DNA of 10,108 nt from an uncultured Eubacterium sp. (lineage in GTDB: Bacteria; Bacillota; Clostridia; Lachnospirales; Lachnospiraceae), in contig NZ_CAKRAS010000081.1 of the NCBI RefSeq assembly GCF_934295145.1, positions 1-10,108 on the forward strand, written 5' to 3'. The number at the start of each line of letters is the position of its first letter. Within the stretch, counting starts at the first letter, position 1. This document shows positions 1 to 5,334 of the stretch, piece after piece. The notes beneath the pieces are model-generated. The model saw nothing but the letters and a program-made list of their open reading frames with translations. It did not search any database and was not told where the DNA came from. The translations under genes and the position numbers were made by a program.

Positions 1-154
1 AAGTAAAGCGGACATTCGCAATCCGCTTTCGCTACTTGCTCATGAACGCAGTCGCTTTGCGACCTGTCAGTGGGAGCTTTTAACTCCCACTGACATAAGC
101 ATCCCCCTACCCACCGCTTAGTGCTCTACGCACTTGAAGCGGGGGAATGCTTAT
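1..154 (+). mobile_element. IS200/IS605-like right end with chained hairpins (putative omega-RNA 3' region)
   Basis: Four stem-loops follow one another: AAAGCGGA/TCCGCTTT (5-12 with 22-29, extended by AAGTA/TACTT), GTCGC/GCGAC (51-55, 59-63), an 11-bp perfect stem GTCAGTGGGAG/CTCCCACTGAC (66-76, 84-94), and a long outer stem ATAAGCAT-CCCCC paired with GGGGG-AATGCTTAT (95-107 with 141-154, one bulged base) that encloses an inner CCGCTT/AAGCGG and GTGC/GCAC stem. Such an array with a G-rich, C-rich final hairpin is typical of the right end of IS200/IS605-family elements, which in tnpB-bearing elements also encodes the omega RNA. No transposase is visible; a plus-strand tnpB would lie just left of position 1. 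The last arm covers the stop codon of the neighbouring GH18 gene, so the element boundary is at about 150-155. The family call comes from structure and remembered similarity, not from an alignment. Confidence 0.55.
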
Positions 155-1926
155 TCTGCGTTCATATACTCCACGATGGTATCCCAGATGGTATTTTTCT
201 CATATCCGAGTTTCCAGAAAGATGCTCCAGCCAGATGATTGTCCTTCATCACATCCAGCTTTTCTCCAATGGATTTCTGATCCTCCACCCAGATTTTATA
301 CGTCTTGCCGTCATACTCATACTCTGCATAATATTGACCACAATCATCCAGCCACTGAAGTGTTACCTCATTTGCTGCCACGCGGGTATCTACTTCACTC
401 ATGCCCACAGCTTCGCTGCTGATGGTGTATCCCCGCTCATTAGCCGCCTCATCATCACTTGGATTGGATTCATCCACCGGTGTCAACTCCCAGACTCTCG
501 TGTAGAACGGAATTCCAAGAATCACCTGCTCAGCAGGTACTTCCTCCAGTGTATCAGCAATACCCTGTTGTACATATCCGATGGATGCCACGGAACCTTC
601 ATCGGATCCGTTGTAATGCTCATCATAAGCCATGACAACCACATAATCTGCAAATACTGCCTGCTCCGCACGATCATAATAAGAATTGTAAGATGCCGGC
701 ACATAATTGTCCACAGACAGCACCAGATCGTTATTTTCACACTTGATGGACAGTTCACGGATAAACTCCAGATAACCGTCCGCTGCCTCTGCCGGAAGCA
801 GTTCAAAATCCAGATTGATTCCATCCAGATCAAACTTGATTGCCTCGGCCACCAGGTTATTTACCAGATTGTCCCTGCTGGATGTCACACTGAACACACT
901 GGTGTCATCCACATCCTGGTTCTCCAGATTGCTTACCAGTCCCCAGACTTCCACACCCTGCTGATGACAATAAGTTACATACGCCTGGTTGCACAAAGAT
1001 GCAATGCCACCCTGATCATCATTCAGATAAAACCAGGTCGGAGAAATGACATTCACTCCTTTTGTCTTGCCAAGCACATCTGCCACATTTGCATTTGCAG
1101 ACTGATTTGTCACCTGATGCCATGCCATATTGATGGTTTTATCTTTACTGATATGCGAAAATACAGGTTCCGTAAAGTTATGGTCATACAATACATCCTG
1201 CTCTCCGCCAAGTGCTTTTGTCTTCACATAACCGATAAATCCATCCTGGCTGCATACCTTGCTCCAGGATCCCGCGGTGTCAAGCACTGTGACAAGATCT
1301 CCTTTTTTCACATCTGCCAGAATCGGACTTTTGACGCCGCCCTTTTCCCGGATTTCTGTCTTTTTCTTAATACTCTGATAAGTCACCTCATCCCACTGGT
1401 CCGAAATAACCACGCGGTTTGGATCGGTATAATATTCATAATGAATGTCTGTATATTCTTTTACAAAACTCATGGACAGATACATCTCGCCATCCCGCTG
1501 GATCGCAATGATATGGTCTGCTGTCTGCGCATCTTTTCCCAGGGTATAGGATGCGGTATCAACCGTAGTGTTGATCAGTCCATCCGGTGTCACATAACGC
1601 AAAACCTGCTCTGTGCTGTCCCAGTAAAAACGCTTGTTCAGATATTTATGTACGATCTGATAATCCACATACACTTCATCGTCCTGCACAATGCCTTTCT
1701 GCTCCATCTGCTCATTGTCAAATATGACAAACATTTCATCTTCCTGGCTCAGATTATAATGAGTTGTGTAATCTGCCCGCTCCTTTGAAGATGAATATTT
1801 TTTCAAAAAAGTTGTCAATCCAGCGATCAATGCGATCACAACGACCAATAAAACCACTGCCGCCACCAGAATGACTCTCTGTTTTCTTTGCCTCTGCTGC
1901 TGTCTTCCCTGCTTTCCTGAAGCCAT
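151..1926 (-). CDS. Membrane-anchored glycosyl hydrolase family 18 protein with SH3b domain
   Basis: A 591-residue protein. The start is placed at 1926 because AAAGGAGG lies 6 nt upstream of that ATG; an in-frame ATG at 1980 sits only about 8 nt below the predicted -10 and has no ribosome binding site. Residues 18-40 form one membrane segment after a basic Gln/Arg-rich N-terminus, so the bulk is extracytoplasmic (signal anchor). Residues about 80-178 resemble the copper-amine-oxidase N-terminal-like stalk domain common in clostridial surface proteins. About 183-240 is a bacterial SH3 domain, a likely cell-wall binder. About 264-585 is the GH18 barrel. The catalytic motif is DGINLDFE (368-375), with Glu375 as proton donor and Asp373 as assisting residue; the third motif position is Asn rather than Asp, as in spore and cell-wall GH18 relatives of YaaH/SleL. 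MAYD (432-435) is the conserved YxD-type strand and Trp571 the terminal barrel Trp. The probable substrate is N-acetylglucosamine-containing wall or spore glycan; chitin is less likely. The stop codon lies inside the hairpin arm of the adjacent IS-like end. Confidence 0.9.
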   Translation of the reverse strand: MASGKQGRQQQRQRKQRVILVAAVVLLVVVIALIAGLTTFLKKYSSSKERADYTTHYNLSQEDEMFVIFDNEQMEQKGIVQDDEVYVDYQIVHKYLNKRFYWDSTEQVLRYVTPDGLINTTVDTASYTLGKDAQTADHIIAIQRDGEMYLSMSFVKEYTDIHYEYYTDPNRVVISDQWDEVTYQSIKKKTEIREKGGVKSPILADVKKGDLVTVLDTAGSWSKVCSQDGFIGYVKTKALGGEQDVLYDHNFTEPVFSHISKDKTINMAWHQVTNQSANANVADVLGKTKGVNVISPTWFYLNDDQGGIASLCNQAYVTYCHQQGVEVWGLVSNLENQDVDDTSVFSVTSSRDNLVNNLVAEAIKFDLDGINLDFELLPAEAADGYLEFIRELSIKCENNDLVLSVDNYVPASYNSYYDRAEQAVFADYVVVMAYDEHYNGSDEGSVASIGYVQQGIADTLEEVPAEQVILGIPFYTRVWELTPVDESNPSDDEAANERGYTISSEAVGMSEVDTRVAANEVTLQWLDDCGQYYAEYEYDGKTYKIWVEDQKSIGEKLDVMKDNHLAGASFWKLGYEKNTIWDTIVEYMNAE

Positions 1927-1971
1927 CGTAAGCCTCCTTTGTCTCTTCTGCGATGTGTTTTTGCTGTCCTC

Positions 1972-2000
1972 AGTATACATGAAAAAAAAGGGCGATGCAA
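1972..2000 (-). promoter_or_regulatory. σA-type promoter of the GH18 gene, embedded in the upstream terminator
   Basis: On the minus strand TTGCAT (1995-2000) and TATACT (1972-1977) are separated by 17 bp. The -35 box lies in the loop of the preceding terminator hairpin. The GH18 start codon is about 45 nt downstream. Confidence 0.6.
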
Positions 2001-2021
2001 CCTTTAGCCCCGCCCTTTTTT
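1982..2021 (-). terminator. Intrinsic terminator after the 73-codon gene, symmetrical
   Basis: The arms GGGCG (1990-1994) and CGCCC (2011-2015) are flanked by A8 and T6, so the structure has a U-run in either direction. It lies 48 nt past the stop codon of the minus-strand small gene at 2069 and would terminate it. On the plus strand it would also stop antisense reading. Confidence 0.8.
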
Positions 2022-2068
2022 GCAGGTAAGATTTCTGTTTTTTGGTATTTGAGAATCCCCTGCCAATA

Positions 2069-2290
2069 CTATTTTTTTGTTATCCTGTCAAATCTGACCT
2101 CGGATAATGCACCCCGCTGGAATACATAATCCCTCATGTAATTATTGTCTTCCCGGACACACATGGCTTCTGATACCTCCGCCGAATTACTTGGAAGTCC
2201 TTCCAGCCAGATTGAAATCCCCTGTTTTTCATAATTTTGGAGTTCGATCAGAAGAGTCTGTCCGGATAATGCATAATAATTTTGCTGCAT
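2069..2290 (-). CDS. Small conserved-looking protein of unknown function (73 aa)
   Basis: The start at 2290 is chosen because AGAAGAGG lies 7 nt upstream of the ATG; the reading frame stays open upstream to 2347 without a ribosome binding site. The 73-residue product begins MQQNYYALSGQTLLIELQNY and is soluble, without a signal peptide or membrane segment. It has an alternating hydrophobic N-terminal part (residues 4-30, with an ISIWLEG strand-like stretch) and an acidic to basic C-terminal part ending ITKK, with one Cys (MCVRED). I do not recognise the family. A good ribosome binding site, a proper terminator right after it and protein-like composition make it a real gene rather than a chance frame. 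It stands alone: the GH18 gene downstream has its own promoter, and no clean promoter could be picked directly upstream, so transcription may come from the RNA-like unit farther up. Confidence 0.7.
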   Translation of the reverse strand: MQQNYYALSGQTLLIELQNYEKQGISIWLEGLPSNSAEVSEAMCVREDNNYMRDYVFQRGALSEVRFDRITKK

Positions 2291-2372
2291 ATAAATACCT
2301 CTTCTCTGACCAGCGCGGAAGTAAGTTCGTGATATACAATCCGCCAATAACTTGTATTTCAGAATATTTTAT

Positions 2373-2609
2373 TCAAGTCAAACATTCGCAAGACTCAGAT
2401 AAACCCCTTCTGAAAATGCTGTGATATGTATCCTGTGTCTTTCTGACACTTACCCAATATTTGATTTTTGTTTGTTCTTCACTGCAGTTTTCCTCTTTTA
2501 AAACGATTGGGACACTATTCGTCTTTATCTTTCTTTTTACCTCCGTATTATTTTTTTATTGTGTTACTTTTATCCCGTTCATTTCTTCCGATTCAACTAT
2601 AGCCTGCAT
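2373..2609 (-). pseudogene. Possible broken small gene with in-frame stop
   Basis: An ATG at 2609 preceded by AAAAGGAG (9-nt spacing) opens a frame of 17 codons (MQAIVESEEMNGIKVTQ), then a TAA at 2556-2558. The same frame continues for another 60 codons to a TGA at 2373-2375, with charged, protein-like content such as KRKIKTNSVPIVLKEEN and KIKYWVSVRKTQ. A single T-to-other substitution or readthrough would restore a 78-residue protein. A second GGAGG (about 2540-2550) follows the stop, but no ATG, GTG or TTG sits at a proper distance from it. No family was recognised. The purine-rich strand could produce such an open frame by chance, so this is a weak call. Confidence 0.25.
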
Positions 2610-2679
2610 GCCTCCCTTCTCCTTTTGTCAGTTCTGTGAAATTCACATATACTAACAAAAACATTTTTCTTTCATGTAG

Positions 2680-2992
2680 AAAGAGCCCCCGGCGCAGACA
2701 GTTTATTCTGAAAACACATAGCTTCCGCCAAATCAGACATACTAGCTAGAAACACGCCTGAATTTTCAAATTTCTTCTCTGCACAAAATCTTGGAAAACT
2801 TAAGAATCAGTCTCTGACAGTTGTCATAAGACCTTTGATCGATCAGTGGGAAAATCCCTTTGCTGCAGAAGCATCTGGTTAATGTACAGAATTTGTACGG
2901 ATGCTTTAAGAACCCCATCAGAACTTTCGAACCTTTCTGATGAATCTGCCGCAATATGTGATTAATCTGTCCGCTTGCACGGATAACTCTTG
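2680..2992 (-). ncRNA. Candidate structured noncoding RNA of about 310 nt, class unknown
   Basis: Reading the minus strand from a strong promoter just upstream, the transcript would start near 2991. It contains a closing helix GCGGACAG (2974-2967) with CUGUCUGC (2701-2694, one G-U pair), followed outward by UCCG/CGGG. Inside are separate hairpins: an 8-bp stem CATCAGAA/TTCTGATG (2916-2923, 2935-2942); a two-tier hairpin AAGCATC/GATGCTT (2869-2875, 2900-2906) around GTACA/TGTAC (2884-2888, 2894-2898); GGGA/TCCC (2848-2851, 2855-2858); and a two-tier hairpin GTCT-TGAC/GTCA-AGAC (2810-2832). There is no ribosome binding site, and the only open frame (TTG start at 2954, 62 codons) has unconvincing composition. 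A weak hairpin plus U-run at about 2660-2690 may be the 3' end. The sequence lacks landmarks I would expect for tmRNA, RNase P RNA, SRP RNA or a T-box. A raiA-like or 6S-like class cannot be decided by eye. Confidence 0.5.
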
Positions 2993-2997
2993 TATTA

Positions 2998-3026
2998 CTT
3001 ATACCATAGTTTCATTAATAAATCAA
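2998..3026 (-). promoter_or_regulatory. Strong extended -10 promoter for the candidate RNA
   Basis: TTGATT (3021-3026) and TATAAG (2998-3003) are spaced by exactly 17 bp. A TG dinucleotide (3006-3005) one base before the -10 makes an extended -10. Predicted transcription start is about 2991. No ribosome binding site and start codon pair follows within 100 nt, which points to a noncoding transcript. Confidence 0.65.
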
Positions 3027-3106
3027 CTTAAATTATCATTTTAATTAAATTTTGTTATGCTTTTTACTTTTTGATACTTTTTTACAGAATCTTTATGAAA
3101 GGATGC

Positions 3107-3135
3107 TTGACGAAAAACGCAAGATTATATATACT
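3107..3135 (+). promoter_or_regulatory. σA-type promoter of mecA
   Basis: TTGACG (3107-3112), a 17-bp spacer and TATACT (3130-3135). The start codon is 26 nt below the -10. It is divergent from the candidate RNA promoter; about 80 bp of AT-rich DNA separates the two -35 boxes. Confidence 0.75.
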
Positions 3136-3161
3136 TTTCTAACAAGTAAGGATGTGATAGC

Positions 3162-3932
3162 ATGAAAATTGAAAAAATTAATGACCATCAGATTCGCTGC
3201 ACTCTTACCAGCGAAGATTTGGCTTCACGCAATATTAAATTAAGTGAGCTGGCTTACGGCTCTGAAAAAGCAAGATCGCTGTTTCGCGATATGATGCAGC
3301 AGGCTGCAATGGATTTTGGATTTGAAGCAGAAGATATACCGATCATGGTGGAGGCTGTTCCTCTCTCATCGGAAAAAATTGTCCTGATCATCACCAAAGT
3401 AGATTCACCGGACGAACTCGATACCCGTTTTTCCAACTTTACACAGTTTGAGACTGATGAAGAAAACGAGGACGGACTTCTCTCCGATAATGATCACGAC
3501 GTGAGTGATTTTTCACCGGAAATCGATGAGACGGCTTCTCAGTTTTTACAGCTTCTCCAACATCTCCGTCAAGAGCAGAATAAGGAGAATGCCGATGCTT
3601 CCAAAGCAAAACCTGCAGCACAGACACTGCCGACCAACATGGTTCGTATCTTTCATTTCCGCAATCTGGACTCTGCCATCAATGCAGCCCATGCACTGCA
3701 CGGATTTTATCAGGGTAAAAATACCCTGTACAAAGATACTCAGGAGAACGCATACCATCTGATCGTACATCAGAGTCAGCACAGTGCCTCTGAGTTTAAC
3801 CGTGTCAACAATATGCTCTGCTCTTATCTGCAGCCGGGCAAATACACAGCAGGCATTCAGGCGTATTTCGAAGAACATTTCCGCAAGATCATCAACGGAA
3901 ATGCCCTGCAGCAGTTAAGCGAGATTGCTTAA
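3162..3932 (+). CDS. mecA: MecA adaptor protein (ClpC adaptor)
   Basis: A 256-residue MecA-family adaptor. In the family, MecA captures substrates with its N-terminal domain and delivers them to the ClpC unfoldase with its C-terminal domain, for ClpCP proteolysis in the cytoplasm. In B. subtilis it controls ComK and other regulators; the substrates here are unknown. Visible parts: the N-terminal domain (1-92) opens MKIEKINDHQIRCTLTSEDL, followed by IKLSELAYGSEKAR and a LIITKV strand, all characteristic. A highly acidic linker (about 97-123, rich in Asp/Glu) is followed by a helix and an Ala/Lys-rich tether (125-155). The C-terminal domain (about 158-243) contains VRIFHFRNLD and a terminal EEHFRKII helix. 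The start is supported by AAGGATGTG 5 nt upstream. It is a single-gene unit with its own promoter and an intrinsic terminator directly after. It lies on the opposite strand from every other protein gene here. Confidence 0.95.
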   Translation: MKIEKINDHQIRCTLTSEDLASRNIKLSELAYGSEKARSLFRDMMQQAAMDFGFEAEDIPIMVEAVPLSSEKIVLIITKVDSPDELDTRFSNFTQFETDEENEDGLLSDNDHDVSDFSPEIDETASQFLQLLQHLRQEQNKENADASKAKPAAQTLPTNMVRIFHFRNLDSAINAAHALHGFYQGKNTLYKDTQENAYHLIVHQSQHSASEFNRVNNMLCSYLQPGKYTAGIQAYFEEHFRKIINGNALQQLSEIA

Positions 3933-3952
3933 ACGAATCTCTGAATGGTTAC

Positions 3953-3997
3953 AAAAAAAGAGCTGATCTGCCAAAATGGTACGAATCAGCTCTTTTT
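3953..3997. terminator. Bidirectional terminator between mecA and the DUF1858 gene
   Basis: GAGCTGAT (3960-3967) pairs with ATCAGCTC (3985-3992), with extra inner GCC/GGT pairing. It is flanked by A7 on the left and T5 on the right, so a U-run follows in both directions. It serves mecA (20 nt after its stop) and the convergent minus-strand gene. Confidence 0.9.
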
Positions 3998-4069
3998 ACT
4001 TTCCAGAAAATCTCAAATAAGTTTCTGTAAAGCAAATCTTTTTTGTGAAATTATATCTAAACCCTTGCC

Positions 4070-4276
4070 TTATGCTACAACATCATTGAGGCGGTCTACT
4101 AATTCCTGCGGCTCAATGCCATGCACCATAGCAGCCTGCTCGATTGTCTCCATCTGAGATGACGGGCATCCAAGGCAATGCATACCAATGCCAAATAATA
4201 CTTCAGCAATGCTGTCGATATGTTCCTGATCACGTAATAATTCACCGATCATGGTGTCTTTGGTAATCTGTGCCAT
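4070..4276 (-). CDS. DUF1858 domain protein (hybrid-cluster-protein-associated redox disulfide type)
   Basis: A 68-residue protein that is essentially one DUF1858 domain. It shows the typical layout: MIGELLRD near the start, an IAEVLFGIGMHC segment, a CLGC pair (Cys34, Cys37) followed by PSSQMETIEQAA, and a C-terminal helix ELVDRLNDVV. In this family the two cysteines are thought to form a redox-active disulfide; single-domain versions are widespread in anaerobes and their role is unsettled. It is cytoplasmic, with no signal peptide. The start is fixed by TAAGGAGG 9 nt upstream. The gene has its own promoter in the gap after moaA, and the shared bidirectional terminator lies downstream, so it is probably monocistronic with possible readthrough from moaA, since no terminator separates the two. 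Confidence 0.9.
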   Translation of the reverse strand: MAQITKDTMIGELLRDQEHIDSIAEVLFGIGMHCLGCPSSQMETIEQAAMVHGIEPQELVDRLNDVVA

Positions 4277-4307
4277 TTTATTGTACCTCCTTATTTTTAC
4301 TAAGCGT

Positions 4308-4336
4308 AGTATAATACGTTTTCTTCAAATATGCAA
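4308..4336 (-). promoter_or_regulatory. σA-type promoter of the DUF1858 gene
   Basis: TTGCAT (4331-4336), a 17-bp spacer and TATACT (4308-4313). It has the same two hexamers and spacing as the GH18 promoter. It sits in the 71-nt gap between the moaA stop and the DUF1858 start. Confidence 0.65.
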
Positions 4337-4347
4337 TCTTTTTTGAA

Positions 4348-5316
4348 TCATCCGCCAATCTGTGACATCTTGCGGGTGTCCGCATCTATATGATCTCCAA
4401 AATGATGTTCCTTCGGCTTACGCGTAATTGCCTGTCCGATGGTCTGCGCCAGTTCTTCATCTGTACATCCGCTTCGGATCATGCTCCGCAGATCCACGCC
4501 TTCCCCGGAATACAGACAAAGTTTTAAAAATCCCTCCGATGTCAGCCGAATCCGGTTGCATCCGCTGCAGAACTTCTCGTGCACAGCACCGATCATTCCG
4601 ATTTCACCGGCAAACCCCGGTGCGCTGTAATACACCGCCGGCCCGTTTCCAAGTTTTTTATCCATAAGATATGCACCCGGATAATGCGCAAAAAATTCTT
4701 TACGGATTTCCTCCACCGGATATGATTTATAGATTTCTCCATAACCGATTGGCATCATTTCGATAAATCGAACGGCCACGTTTTTCTGTCTCGCCCACTC
4801 AAAAAATGCCGGAAGTTCATCAATATTTTCTCCCTGCACCGGGACACAGTTGATCTTCATCGGAATGCCACTCTCGTAAGCAGTCTTGATTCCATTCATC
4901 ACCTGCTCAAATACATCCTTGCCGGTAATTTCCTGATAACGCTCCCGCTGCAATGTGTCCAGACTGACATTAATAGCATCCAGTCCCGCCTCCTGCAATG
5001 CTGGAAGCTGTTCTTTTAACAATACGCCATTTGTGGTCAATGTAACCATATCTATTCCATCAATTTCATGAATCTCCTGAATCAGATCCGCACATTCCCG
5101 GCGCACCAGCGGCTCCCCGCCGGTTACCTTTACTTTGCTGATACCAAGATCCGCCAGCACCTTCACAATACGCACAATTTCCTCATAGCGTAAAATCCGC
5201 TCATGTGGCACAAAAGGAACATCCTCAGGCATACAGTATTTGCATCGCAGATTGCAGCGATCCGTAATCGATATTCTGACATAATCTATTTGTCTGTTAA
5301 AATGATCGATGATCAT
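4348..5316 (-). CDS. moaA: GTP 3',8-cyclase MoaA (molybdenum cofactor biosynthesis)
   Basis: A 322-residue radical SAM enzyme. MoaA rearranges GTP to (8S)-3',8-cyclo-7,8-dihydroguanosine triphosphate, which MoaC turns into cyclic pyranopterin phosphate, the first stable intermediate of molybdopterin synthesis. Visible features: the N-terminal CxxxCxxC [4Fe-4S] site at Cys21, Cys25 and Cys28 within ITDRCNLRCKYCMP; the SAM-binding VTGGEPLVR motif (about residues 64-72); TTNG and NVSLDT strands; the second cluster at Cys250, Cys253 and Cys267 (CSGCNRIRLTSEG and LC); and the C-terminal Gly-Gly needed for catalysis in characterised MoaA. Length is normal. AAAGGAAG lies about 8 nt upstream of the chosen ATG. 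It follows the 478-residue gene by 18 nt and is almost surely co-transcribed with it. No other moa, mog, moe or mob gene is in the window. Confidence 0.97.
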   Translation of the reverse strand: MIIDHFNRQIDYVRISITDRCNLRCKYCMPEDVPFVPHERILRYEEIVRIVKVLADLGISKVKVTGGEPLVRRECADLIQEIHEIDGIDMVTLTTNGVLLKEQLPALQEAGLDAINVSLDTLQRERYQEITGKDVFEQVMNGIKTAYESGIPMKINCVPVQGENIDELPAFFEWARQKNVAVRFIEMMPIGYGEIYKSYPVEEIRKEFFAHYPGAYLMDKKLGNGPAVYYSAPGFAGEIGMIGAVHEKFCSGCNRIRLTSEGFLKLCLYSGEGVDLRSMIRSGCTDEELAQTIGQAITRKPKEHHFGDHIDADTRKMSQIGG

Positions 5317-5334
5317 AGTATGCTTCCTTTCTTT

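Noticed and set aside
121..1788. A 555-codon open frame on the plus strand opposite the GH18 gene
   Set aside because: Composition is rich in His, Cys and Ile as expected for an antisense shadow, it starts with a GTG inside the IS-like hairpin without a ribosome binding site, and the minus strand encodes clear GH18 motifs.
2461..2655. A 64-codon Phe-rich plus-strand frame that looks like a membrane peptide
   Set aside because: The plus strand is pyrimidine-rich here, which automatically yields Phe/Ser/Leu codons; the start is a TTG without a ribosome binding site.
2766..2954. A 62-codon minus-strand frame (TTG start) in the candidate RNA region
   Set aside because: No ribosome binding site, and the strong hairpins across the whole stretch plus the promoter position explain the region better as noncoding RNA. 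The frame remains open upstream, so a coding remnant is not wholly excluded.
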